Origin: JBDSSS01 sp038224055
GTDB taxonomy: Bacteria; Actinomycetota; Actinomycetes; Actinomycetales; Dermatophilaceae
Reading direction: 5' to 3'
Length of the DNA stretch: 9,113 nucleotides
Assembly: GCA_038224055.1 (NCBI GenBank)
Contig: JBBRGO010000128.1
Span: forward strand, 1-9,113
A model generated the notes under the pieces. It saw nothing but the letters and a program-made list of their open reading frames with translations, did no database searches and was not told where the DNA came from. Positions 1-6,829 of the stretch are shown here, one piece after another; position 1 is the first letter of the stretch, and every line of letters starts with the position of its first letter. The position numbers and the translations under genes are program-made.

Positions 1-1
1 C

Positions 2-304
2 GAGCCCGCCGACGACGACGTGCGCGCCGCCGTGGCGGCGAGACCCACCGTCGAGCTGAGCAAGATCTACGTGCTGCCCGCCGCGCACGGCACCGGAGCG
101 GCCGGCGCGCTCATGGCGGCCGGACTGGCGTGGGCCGCCGAGAGCGGAGCCGCCAGCGTCTGGCTCGGCGTCAACCAGCAGAACGCGAGGGCCCAGCGGT
201 TCTACGCCAAGAGCGGCTTCGTCGTGGTCGGCACGAAGCGTTTCGACGTCGGCGGCCGGCTCGAGGACGACTACGTGATGGAGCGCCCCTTCGTCGCGAC
301 GTAG
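2..304 (+). CDS. GNAT-family N-acetyltransferase, C-terminal fragment (5' end outside window)
   Basis: This reading frame is open from the window's first complete codon and ends at TAG 302-304, giving about 100 C-terminal residues; the true start lies upstream. It shows the second half of a GNAT (Gcn5-related) fold: a strand ending in KIYVLPAAHGTGAAGALM, where HGTGAAG fits the acetyl-CoA pyrophosphate-binding loop (R/Q-x-x-G-x-G/A), then a strand SVWLGVNQQN, and the motif NARAQRFYAKSGF followed by VVVGTKRF. The N-A-x-x-F-Y-x-x-x-G-F pattern is typical of GNAT motif B. The family transfers an acetyl group from acetyl-CoA to a small-molecule or protein amine. The substrate cannot be read from the sequence because specificity lies mostly in the missing N-terminal half. 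The gene converges with the M16 peptidase operon, with 129 nt between the stop codons. Confidence 0.88.
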   Translation, partial: EPADDDVRAAVAARPTVELSKIYVLPAAHGTGAAGALMAAGLAWAAESGAASVWLGVNQQNARAQRFYAKSGFVVVGTKRFDVGGRLEDDYVMERPFVAT

Positions 305-367
305 ACGGCCACGGAACGAACCACAGGACCACAGGACCACCACGAACGGCGCGCGCCACGCCCCGGT

Positions 368-392
368 GACCGCCGACGGGTTCGCGGCGGTC
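368..392. terminator. GC hairpin between convergent genes, possible bidirectional terminator
   Basis: GACCGCCG (368-375) and CGGCGGTC (385-392) form a perfect 8-bp stem around a 9-nt loop. It lies between the stop of the GNAT gene (304) and the stop of the minus-strand M16 gene (434). No T-tract follows on either strand, so it is not a classical intrinsic terminator, though U-less hairpins are common in actinobacteria. An alternative fold (CGACGG 374-379 with CCGTCG 392-397) competes with it. Confidence 0.3.
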
Positions 393-433
393 CGTCGGGC
401 CCAGCGGCATACCCGGAGGCGGGACCGCCCGGG

Positions 434-1831
434 TCAGGCGTCGCGCACGACGGTGACCGGGCCGAGGCCGAGCGCCTCGATCGGGGCGGACAGGGTGGCC
501 GCGTCACCGACGAGCACGACGGTCCAGCCGTCCACTCCCTCCCCGATGCCGGCGGTATCGAGGAAGCTCGACCAGGCCGCGTCGGCACGTGGTGCGTCGA
601 CGGATGCGAGGTCGTGCAGGTTGGCCGTGGTGAACTCCGTCGTGCGACCGTCGAGGGCCATCGAGATGGCCTCGTCAGCGATGGCGTCCGCGGTCGCGTA
701 GCGTCCCGGCGCCGTCTTGCCGATGAAGTCGACACCCGATCGGATCTCCTTGTCGGTGAAGCCTTCCCGGGCGCCGCCGAGGATCTCGACGAGCAGCCTC
801 AGGGACTCGGCCGTCGAGTCCGCGCGCACCGATCCCGACGTGAGGAACAACCCTCCCGCCGAGCGGGGACGGAACCCGGAGCGGATGCCGTAGGTGTAGC
901 CCTTCTCCTCGCGGAGCACCGCGTCGACCCGGGCGTTGGGCGACCCCCCGATGACGAAGCCGGCGACGGGGTAGGGCGCCCATCCGCCCTCGACCGAGCG
1001 GTCGGGCCCCGGGGCGCCGATGATGACCTCGGTCTGCACCGACCCCTTCCGGTCCACGAGGACGATCCGGGCCCGGTCGGGCGCGAGCGCTGCCCGGCGT
1101 CGGAGGTGGCGTGGCCGGTCCACCGGACCGTGCGCCCAGCCTCCGAGCGACTGCTCGACGAGGACCGGCACGTCGACACCGTGGAAGTCGCCGGCGATCG
1201 CGACCGTCACGCCGGCTGCGGCGACGTGGCGGGCCTGGAAGGCCGCGACGTCCTCACGGGTGATCCGGGCCACGGTCGCCCGGGTCCCAGCCGTCGGCCG
1301 GGAGGACCGGTCCGCGGGGTCGTAGAAGGTGCGAAGCAGCTCGAGTCCGGCGCGAGCCGAGGCGACCGACCGCTCCTGCTCGATCTCGGCCAGTCGGGTC
1401 CGGACGTGGCGGGCCACCTCGGCGGCGGGGAAGACCGGTTCGGTGACCATCTGGCGCAGCAGGTCGAGAGCCACTGCGAGGTTGCCCTTGACGACGTCGA
1501 GGTCGATCGAGAGACCGGCCTCGGACATGCCCGCGCCGACACTGACACCCTTGCGCTCGAGCAGGCGGGCGAACTCCTCCGCCGTGTGGTTCGCCGTGCC
1601 CTCGTCGAGGGTGCGGGCCATGATCGTCGCGACCCCCTCCCGGTCGGCCGGCTCGTCGGTGACCGAGACGGGCACCCCGACCCGGACCGAGACGACGTAC
1701 TGCCCCGGGACGTCGTAGCAGATCAGGCGGATGCCGTTGGCGAGGTCGTGCGTGGCGGCGGGGGGGAAGTCCCACCGCTCCGGAGGCGCGACGACGGGGC
1801 GCGCGACGACGGGCTCGGCGTCGGTGCTCAT
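434..1831 (-). CDS. M16-family peptidase, non-catalytic partner subunit
   Basis: A 465-aa protein of the insulinase/processing-peptidase fold (M16), probably the structural and substrate-binding half of a heterodimeric zinc peptidase. The N-terminal domain aligns with its neighbour, but where the neighbour has GFAHLFEHLMFQGS this one has GVATIMARTLDEGT (about residues 66-79). The two zinc His and the catalytic Glu are therefore replaced by T69, R73 and A72. The C-terminal domain keeps GGSPNARVDAVLREEKGYTYGIRS, with GYTYGIR at about 311-317; this matches the Arg/Tyr substrate-contacting motif that the inactive subunits of bacterial M16B pairs carry. Start: ATG 1831-1829 overlaps the upstream gene's TGA by 4 nt (ATGA) and is preceded by a strong GGAGGAGG ribosome site, indicating translational coupling. 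There is no signal peptide, so it is probably cytoplasmic. The exact substrate is unknown. Confidence 0.9.
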   Translation of the reverse strand: MSTDAEPVVARPVVAPPERWDFPPAATHDLANGIRLICYDVPGQYVVSVRVGVPVSVTDEPADREGVATIMARTLDEGTANHTAEEFARLLERKGVSVGAGMSEAGLSIDLDVVKGNLAVALDLLRQMVTEPVFPAAEVARHVRTRLAEIEQERSVASARAGLELLRTFYDPADRSSRPTAGTRATVARITREDVAAFQARHVAAAGVTVAIAGDFHGVDVPVLVEQSLGGWAHGPVDRPRHLRRRAALAPDRARIVLVDRKGSVQTEVIIGAPGPDRSVEGGWAPYPVAGFVIGGSPNARVDAVLREEKGYTYGIRSGFRPRSAGGLFLTSGSVRADSTAESLRLLVEILGGAREGFTDKEIRSGVDFIGKTAPGRYATADAIADEAISMALDGRTTEFTTANLHDLASVDAPRADAAWSSFLDTAGIGEGVDGWTVVLVGDAATLSAPIEALGLGPVTVVRDA

Positions 1832-3117
1832 GCGGCCTCCTCCGCCTCGGCGCCGACGAGGTAGCGGACGACAGCCCGTGACCTCGGGTCGAGCCAGACC
1901 GCGGCGGCGGCCCGGACGTCCTCAGCCGTCACCCGCCGGAGCCGGTCGACGAACGAGTTGACGTAGTCGGGGTCACCGGTGAGCAGGGCGTGGTGGCTGA
2001 TGTGGTCGGCTCGCTCCTCGATGCTCGCCAGGGCGCTCAACCAGGAGCGCTCCGTGTCGGCGACCACCGACTCCAGCTCGGCGGCGTCGGGGCCTTCGGC
2101 GATGAAGCGTGAGATCTCCTCGCAGGCAGCAGCTTCGGCTGCCTCGGGGTCCGCACCCTCGGCGATGTCGACGGTGATCGATGCCAGCCCCACTCCGTCG
2201 ACGAGGCCCATGGTCCACCCACCGACGGCCACCGCGGTCTCGTCGGTGCGCACGAGGCGGCGCATCAGCCGAGAGGTGTCGAGCCCGCCCAGGACGTCCA
2301 CCGCGATGGAGCAGGCGAGGTAGTCCGGCGTCGTGTCGACGGGGACACGGAACGCGAGGTAGATCCGGTCGTTGGGGACGTTGCCCACCCGGTCGACCCG
2401 GACCGGGGCCGACAGCGGCGGGAGCTGGGACTGCCGGGGCCGGGGCTCGACCTCGATGGGCTCCAGCGACCCGAAGTAGCGCTCGGCGGCCGCGAAGCCC
2501 TCGTCCGGCGTCACGTCACCGACGAGGGTGAGAACCGTGTTGTTCGGTCCGTAGTGCGCCCGGTAGAAGGCGTGCACGTCCTCGAGCGTCGCCGCGTCGA
2601 GGTCCTCCATGGAGCCGATCGTCGGGTGGTGGTAGGGGTGGTCCTCGGGGAACGCCGTGGCGTAGATGTCGATGAGGGCGGCGCCGTAGGGCACGTTGTC
2701 GTAGCGCTGGCGCTTCTCCTCCTTGACGACGTCCCGCTGGTTGTCGAGGTTCTCCTGGGTCACCGCGTCGAGGAGGTGACCGTGTCGGTCCGCCTCGAGC
2801 CAGAGCGCCAGCTCCATCGCCCCGGTCGGCACCGTCTCGAAGTAGTTGGTCCGGTCGAACCACGTCGTCGCGTTGAGCCTCGCGCCCTCGTCCATGAGGG
2901 CGCTGAAGTGCTCACCGGACCCCACGTTGCGGCTGCCCTGGAACATCAGGTGTTCGAAGAGGTGGGCGAAGCCGGTGTGTCCGGGACTCTCGTGGCGCGA
3001 GCCCACCCCCACCCAGAGGTTGACGGCGACGGTGGGCACGGTGTGGTCCTCGGAGACGATGACGCGCAGGCCGTTGGCCAGGGTCCGTTCGGCGAGGGGA
3101 TAGCAGATCTCGGTCAC
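1828..3117 (-). CDS. M16-family zinc metallopeptidase, catalytic subunit
   Basis: A 429-aa insulinase-family (M16B) peptidase. The inverted zinc motif HLFEH is at about residues 52-56, with H52 and H56 as zinc ligands and E55 as catalytic base. The third ligand is E133 in VVKEEKRQRYDN, exactly 76 residues after H56, as the family requires. The N-terminus (LANGLRVIVSEDHTVPTVAVNLWVG) is the usual first beta strand of these proteins. I chose GTG 3117-3115 as start because the family homology begins about six codons after it. The frame stays open far upstream, but that stretch is antisense to the PLP-enzyme gene. There is no good ribosome site; TAGGGT, read on the minus strand 7 nt before the GTG, could be a -10 box for leaderless expression, but this is weak. 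It is the first gene of the two-gene peptidase operon. Likely role: degradation of peptides or small proteins in the cytoplasm. Confidence 0.92.
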   Translation of the reverse strand: MTEICYPLAERTLANGLRVIVSEDHTVPTVAVNLWVGVGSRHESPGHTGFAHLFEHLMFQGSRNVGSGEHFSALMDEGARLNATTWFDRTNYFETVPTGAMELALWLEADRHGHLLDAVTQENLDNQRDVVKEEKRQRYDNVPYGAALIDIYATAFPEDHPYHHPTIGSMEDLDAATLEDVHAFYRAHYGPNNTVLTLVGDVTPDEGFAAAERYFGSLEPIEVEPRPRQSQLPPLSAPVRVDRVGNVPNDRIYLAFRVPVDTTPDYLACSIAVDVLGGLDTSRLMRRLVRTDETAVAVGGWTMGLVDGVGLASITVDIAEGADPEAAEAAACEEISRFIAEGPDAAELESVVADTERSWLSALASIEERADHISHHALLTGDPDYVNSFVDRLRRVTAEDVRAAAAVWLDPRSRAVVRYLVGAEAEEAA

Positions 3118-3180
3118 GCGTCCGACCCTAGGCGATGCTCGGCGCCCGGTCCGACCGTCCTCACACCGGGACACCCGGCC

Positions 3181-3219
3181 AAACGTGATGTTATGTGTTG
3201 TATCATTAGCATCACATTT
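3181..3219. promoter_or_regulatory. Imperfect dyad in AT-rich island, candidate operator
   Basis: AAACGTGATG (3181-3190) and CATCACATTT (3210-3219) are inverted copies matching at 9 of 10 positions, with a 19-nt centre. Inside, TTATG and CATTA continue the dyad less perfectly. The whole island is strikingly AT-rich in otherwise GC-rich surroundings. It overlaps the proposed -35 element of the PLP-enzyme promoter and lies 64-102 nt upstream of the divergent M16 gene, so a bound repressor could control either. I cannot assign it to a regulator family. The minus strand contains TGCTAATGAT, which partly resembles Zur/Fur-type boxes, but the second half does not fit. Confidence 0.4.
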
Positions 3220-3227
3220 GGTATTCT
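3198..3227 (+). promoter_or_regulatory. Predicted sigma-70-type promoter giving a leaderless mRNA
   Basis: A -35-like TTGTAT (3198-3203) and a -10-like TATTCT (3222-3227) are separated by 18 nt. The expected start site, 7-8 nt after the -10, falls on or beside the A of ATG 3235. No Shine-Dalgarno sequence precedes that ATG (the bases are CTCTGGGCC), which fits a leaderless transcript, a common arrangement in actinobacteria. Confidence 0.5.
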
Positions 3228-3234
3228 CTGGGCC

Positions 3235-4962
3235 ATGGTCGCCACCACCTCCGAGCCCGAGCCGACACCTCCTCCGGGCGCAGCGCTGATCGCGACGATC
3301 CGCGATGGGGTGATCGGCGAGGACCAGGTCCTGCCCGGCCCCTACGGGCCGCGGCGCGTGACCTACGCGGACTACACCGCGAGCGGCCGCGGCCTCGACT
3401 TCATCGAGAACTTCATTCGCGACGAGGTCCTCCCCCGCTACGCCAACACCCACACGGAGAGCTCGGGGACCGGCCTCCAGACCACCCGCCTGCGGGAGGA
3501 CGCCCGTCGCGTCATTCGCGACGCGGTCGGCGGCGACGACGAGACCGTGGTCGTCTTCGCCGGCTCCGGCTGCACCGGCGCCATCGACAAGCTCGTCGGC
3601 ATCCTCGGCCTGCGCGTCCCCTCCAACTTCGAGGACCGTTGGCACGCCAGCGATCTCGTCCCGCCGGACGAGCGTCCCGTGATCTTCATCGGGCCCTACG
3701 AGCACCATTCCAACGAGCTGATGTGGCGCGAGTGCGTGGCCGACGTCGTCGTCATCCCGCAGGACCTCGATGGTCACATCAGCTGTGAAGCCCTCCGGGC
3801 CCGACTCGAGGAGTATGCCGCTCGGCCCCTCCTCATCGGATCCTTCTCCGCGGCCAGCAACGTCACCGGCATCGTCACCGACACCGACACGATCTCCGCC
3901 CTGCTCCACGAGCACGGGGCCCTCGCCTTCTGGGACTTCGCCGCGGCGGCGCCCTACGTCTCGATCGAGATGTACGGCCGGGGTGGGGCGGAGGCGGGCC
4001 CAGCGGCATACAAGGACGCGGTGTTCCTCAGCCCGCACAAGTTCATCGGGGGCCCGAGCACTCCCGGGGTGCTCGTCGTCCGGCGCGAGCTGCTCACCAA
4101 CCGGGTGCCTGACGTTCCCGGCGGCGGGACCGTCAGCTTCGTCAACGAGAGCGGCCACGACTACCTCGGCGACCCCGCCCACCGCGAGGAGGGCGGGACG
4201 CCGGCGATCATCGAGTCGATCCGGGCCGGTCTCGTCTTCGCCCTCAAGGAGGCCGTCGGGGTGGCCACGATCCGGGCCCACGAGGAGCGCTTCCTCACGC
4301 GCGCCGTCGCAGAGTGGTCACGCGAGCCGTCCATCGAGATCCTTGGCAACCTCGATGCGGAGCGGCTCTCGATCGTCTCGTTCGTCGTCAAGGACGCAGG
4401 CGGCCGCCACCTGCACCACAACTTCGTCGTCGCCGTCCTCAACGACCTCTTCGGCATCCAGTCCCGGGGAGGGTGCTCGTGCGCAGGGCCGTACGGACAC
4501 CACCTGCTCGGCATCGACATCGAGCGGTCCGCGGCCTATGAGCGCGAGATCAGCCGTGGCTGTGAGGGAATCAGACCGGGCTGGGTGCGGATCAACTTCA
4601 ACTACTTCATCTCCGACGCCGTCGCCGACTACATCATCCAGGCGGTCCGGCTCGTTGCCCGGGACGGTGCGCGACTGCTCGGTGACTACGACTTCGACCC
4701 CGCCTCGGGTCGCTGGCAGCACAAGCACGGGCCGGTCGAGCCCCCGCTGCGGTTCTCTCAGATCGGCTTCGAGGGCGGGCGCCTCAGCTACCCGCGCCTG
4801 ACCGAGCGGGCAGGCGAGGAAGCCCTCACCGGCTACCTCGAGGAGGGCGCGCGGATCATGCGCGAGGCCGGCCCGTCCGGGCCCGCGGAAGCCCACATCA
4901 ACGCCGACTTCGACGAGCTGCGGTGGTTCCCGCTCCCGACCGGCAGCGTGCCCGTCCCCTGA
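3235..4962 (+). CDS. Class V aminotransferase-fold PLP enzyme, SufS/cysteine-desulfurase-like, long form
   Basis: A 575-aa fold-type I PLP enzyme. Visible sites in order: GSGCTGA (110-116), the phosphate-binding turn; EHHSNELMWRE (156-166), matching the EHHAN/EHHSN signature with the ring-stacking His; FWDFAAAAPY with D234, which pairs with the PLP pyridine nitrogen; SPHKFIGG with K269, the Schiff-base lysine; and RGGCSCAGPYGHH with R411, C414 and C416, at the place of the RxGHHCA loop of group II cysteine desulfurases. Together these suggest a desulfurase or selenocysteine-lyase-like reaction on an amino acid. It is much longer than SufS (about 410 aa): extra segments include VPSNFEDRWHASDLVPPDE (about 127-146) and a C-terminal extension of about 100 residues after the catalytic loop. 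No Suf or Isc partner is adjacent, so its sulfur acceptor, if any, is unknown. The start is set by the leaderless promoter. It could instead be a related lyase or transferase. Confidence 0.88.
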   Translation: MVATTSEPEPTPPPGAALIATIRDGVIGEDQVLPGPYGPRRVTYADYTASGRGLDFIENFIRDEVLPRYANTHTESSGTGLQTTRLREDARRVIRDAVGGDDETVVVFAGSGCTGAIDKLVGILGLRVPSNFEDRWHASDLVPPDERPVIFIGPYEHHSNELMWRECVADVVVIPQDLDGHISCEALRARLEEYAARPLLIGSFSAASNVTGIVTDTDTISALLHEHGALAFWDFAAAAPYVSIEMYGRGGAEAGPAAYKDAVFLSPHKFIGGPSTPGVLVVRRELLTNRVPDVPGGGTVSFVNESGHDYLGDPAHREEGGTPAIIESIRAGLVFALKEAVGVATIRAHEERFLTRAVAEWSREPSIEILGNLDAERLSIVSFVVKDAGGRHLHHNFVVAVLNDLFGIQSRGGCSCAGPYGHHLLGIDIERSAAYEREISRGCEGIRPGWVRINFNYFISDAVADYIIQAVRLVARDGARLLGDYDFDPASGRWQHKHGPVEPPLRFSQIGFEGGRLSYPRLTERAGEEALTGYLEEGARIMREAGPSGPAEAHINADFDELRWFPLPTGSVPVP

Positions 4963-4970
4963 GCAGCGCG

Positions 4971-4996
4971 GCCCGCCGGATCAGTGCCCGGCGGGC
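4971..4996. terminator. Hairpin shared by convergent PLP-enzyme and kinase genes
   Basis: GCCCGCCGG (4971-4979) and CCGGCGGGC (4988-4996) form a perfect 9-bp stem with an 8-nt loop. It starts 8 nt after the PLP-enzyme stop and overlaps the last codons and stop (4981-4983) of the kinase gene. A symmetric hairpin in an 18-nt convergent gap is best explained as a bidirectional terminator, although there is no T-tract. The octamer GCAGCGCG flanks it on both sides as a direct repeat (4963-4970 and 4995-5002). Confidence 0.5.
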
Positions 4997-6090
4997 AGCG
5001 CGACCACGAACGCCGCACCGTGCCCGGACCCGGCGCTCTCGGCACGGAGCGTCCCGCCGTGGGCCTCGACGATGGCCCGGCTTATCGTCAGGCCGATCCC
5101 GCTGCCCGTGCCGTCGTTCGTCCGGGCCGGGTCACCGCGGTAGAAGCGCTCGAAGAGGTGCGGCAGGTGCTCCGCCGCGATGCCCTCACCGTCGTCGCCG
5201 ACCTCGATGTCGACCCCCGATGCCCCGTGCTGACGGACCGTCACCACGACCTGCCCACCCGGAGCGGTGTGACGCAGGGCGTTCGCGAGGAGGTTGGCGA
5301 GGACCTGACCCATCCGGTCCGGGTCGGCGCTCACCGCCGCGCGGGTGGTCCCGCGAATGCCGAGGGTCACCCCCTTGGCGTCGAACGCGCCCGCCGCGGT
5401 GGCGACGGCTGCCTCGACGAGGTCCCGGGGCGCCACCCTCACGCGGCGCAGCTCGAGCCGCCCCTCCTCCACCCGACTCACCGTGGTGATGTCCTCCGCC
5501 AGCCGGTGCAGCCGGTCCGTGCTGGCGTGGAGGATGGCCAGGGTGTCACCGTCGAGGTCGCGCACGCCGTCCTCCACGGCCTCGAGGTGCGCCTCGATGC
5601 TGGCCAGCGGGGTGCGCATCTCGTGCGCGAGGTCGGCGAGCAGGCGCCGCCGCGTCGTCTCCACGGTGTCCAGTCGCTGCGCGAGCGCGTTGATGGTGTC
5701 GGCGAGCTGGTCGAACTCTGCTCCGAGACCGACGCTGGGGACCTTGGTCTGGTACTGCCCCAGACTGATCCGGCGGGCTGACTCCGCCACGGCGGCCGTC
5801 GAGCGCTGGACCCGGCGGCTGAACCACGCGGTGACGCCGAGGGCGATGACCAACGAGGCGAGCAGCGCGACGAAGAGGGCGATGAGCAGGGCGCTGCTGA
5901 AGGCGCGCTCGACGTGCGCCGCCTCGTCGGACGTGTGCCCGATCCCGGCCTCGAGCAGGTGCGTGTGGAAGATGCCGGGGCCCACCGATGACGCCACGAC
6001 CCAGGCTGTTCCCGCCCCACCGAGGAGCAGCAGCCCCTGTGCCAGCAAGAGCCGGACCGACAGCCCGGTCCCGGCTCGCTCCCCGTTCAC
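4981..6090 (-). CDS. Sensor histidine kinase with short His-rich extracytoplasmic loop (CopS/CutS-like)
   Basis: A 369-aa membrane histidine kinase. Order: TM1 about 12-34; extracytoplasmic loop about 35-65; TM2 about 66-90; HAMP about 90-142; HisKA with phospho-acceptor H156 in DLAHEMRTPLAS; HATPase_c with N270 (NLLANALRH), the DDGEGI box at 299-304 (key D300) and the GTGSGIGL box at 327-334. All kinase motifs look intact. The loop is only about 30 residues but has four histidines (H42, H44, H52, H59), which suggests a metal ligand such as Cu(I) rather than an organic one; this is inference. The start is GTG 6090-6088, overlapping the regulator's TGA by 4 nt (GTGA), so the two are translationally coupled. 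It presumably phosphorylates the regulator encoded just upstream. The DUF305 operon across the divergent promoter supports an envelope copper or redox-metal role. Confidence 0.92.
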   Translation of the reverse strand: MNGERAGTGLSVRLLLAQGLLLLGGAGTAWVVASSVGPGIFHTHLLEAGIGHTSDEAAHVERAFSSALLIALFVALLASLVIALGVTAWFSRRVQRSTAAVAESARRISLGQYQTKVPSVGLGAEFDQLADTINALAQRLDTVETTRRRLLADLAHEMRTPLASIEAHLEAVEDGVRDLDGDTLAILHASTDRLHRLAEDITTVSRVEEGRLELRRVRVAPRDLVEAAVATAAGAFDAKGVTLGIRGTTRAAVSADPDRMGQVLANLLANALRHTAPGGQVVVTVRQHGASGVDIEVGDDGEGIAAEHLPHLFERFYRGDPARTNDGTGSGIGLTISRAIVEAHGGTLRAESAGSGHGAAFVVALPAGH

Positions 6091-6809
6091 GTCCCGCTGC
6101 CCATCCGGTAGCCGACGCCGCGCACGGTCCGGATGTAGCGAGACGCCGTGGCGTCGTCGCCGAGCTTGCGACGCAGGTGTCCGACGTGGACGTCGACGAG
6201 GTGCTCGTCACCGACCCACTCCCCGCCCCACACCGCCTCGATCAGCTGCCGGCGGGAGAAGGCCATCGAGGGGCGGGCCGCGAGTGCGGCGAGCACGTCG
6301 AACTCGGTGCGGGTGAGCGCGACCGGTTCGCCCTCCACCCACACGTCCCGGCCCAGGGTGTCGATGACCAGCGGTCCGAAGGCACGCGTGTCCGGGCGGT
6401 CCGGGGCCAGCACCCCCAGCGGCCGCGGCCGGCGCAACATCGCGCGCAGTCGCGCCACGAGCTCACGGGGGCTGAACGGCTTGGTCATGTAGTCGTCGGC
6501 GCCGACCGACAACCCGATGAGGGTGTCGACCTCGTCGCTGCGAGCGGTGAGCATCACGACGTACGCGTCGGAGAACGTCCGCAGCCGTCGGCACACCTCG
6601 ACACCGTCCAGCCCGGGTAGCCCGAGGTCGAGGATCACGACGTCGGGGTCGAAGTCCCGCGCCTGCTCCACCGCGGCGAGCCCGTCGTGGACCTGCTCAA
6701 CCTCGAAACCCTCTCGCTCGAGGTAGCTGCCGACGAGCGCTGCCATCGACCGTTCGTCCTCGATCACGAGCGCACGACGTCCGCGCCGGTCTCGCGAAGT
6801 CGTGTCCAT
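6087..6809 (-). CDS. OmpR/PhoB-family response regulator (CopR-like)
   Basis: A 240-aa two-domain regulator. The receiver domain (about 12-125) has the acidic pair E17/D18, phospho-acceptor D61 in VVILDLGLPGLDG, switch T88 (VVMLTARSD) and K110 in DDYMTKPF. The C-terminal winged helix (about 140-236) shows LTRTEFDVLAALA, FSRRQLIEAVWGGEW, VDVHVGHLRRKLGDD and YIRTVRGVGYRM, the standard OmpR-class recognition and wing segments. ATG 6809-6807 is chosen because the receiver begins about 12 residues later and the repeats described at 6830-6873 then fall in the promoter; there is no clear ribosome site. It is the first gene of the operon with the kinase. Regulators of this class bind head-to-tail repeats about one helical turn apart, exactly what lies upstream, so autoregulation and control of the divergent SHOCT/DUF305 operon are likely. 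Confidence 0.93.
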   Translation of the reverse strand: MDTTSRDRRGRRALVIEDERSMAALVGSYLEREGFEVEQVHDGLAAVEQARDFDPDVVILDLGLPGLDGVEVCRRLRTFSDAYVVMLTARSDEVDTLIGLSVGADDYMTKPFSPRELVARLRAMLRRPRPLGVLAPDRPDTRAFGPLVIDTLGRDVWVEGEPVALTRTEFDVLAALAARPSMAFSRRQLIEAVWGGEWVGDEHLVDVHVGHLRRKLGDDATASRYIRTVRGVGYRMGSGT

Positions 6810-6829
6810 GGGCCCATCGTCGCAGCCGA

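Noticed and set aside
614..1864. A 416-codon plus-strand open frame rich in Arg, Gly, Asp and Val
   Set aside because: It is antisense to the M16 non-catalytic subunit, has no recognisable motif or ribosome site, and its composition is what the GC-rich opposite strand of a real gene gives.
3204..3218. Zur/Fur box in the AT-rich island (minus strand TGCTAATGAT)
   Set aside because: Only one half resembles the consensus; the symmetric half is missing, so only an unassigned operator is reported.
2554..3234. The PLP-enzyme frame is open upstream of ATG 3235, allowing an 802-aa product
   Set aside because: The extra part is antisense to the M16 gene and passes through the AT-rich promoter island; the family N-terminus and promoter both support 3235.
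3118..4281. The M16 catalytic frame stays open far upstream, suggesting an N-terminal extension up to 817 aa
   Set aside because: The extension is antisense to the PLP-enzyme gene, is low-complexity, and family homology begins only a few codons after GTG 3117.
5345..6316. A 323-codon plus-strand frame opposite the kinase
   Set aside because: Ser/Arg/Ala-rich antisense shadow with no motifs; the kinase on the other strand has every catalytic box.
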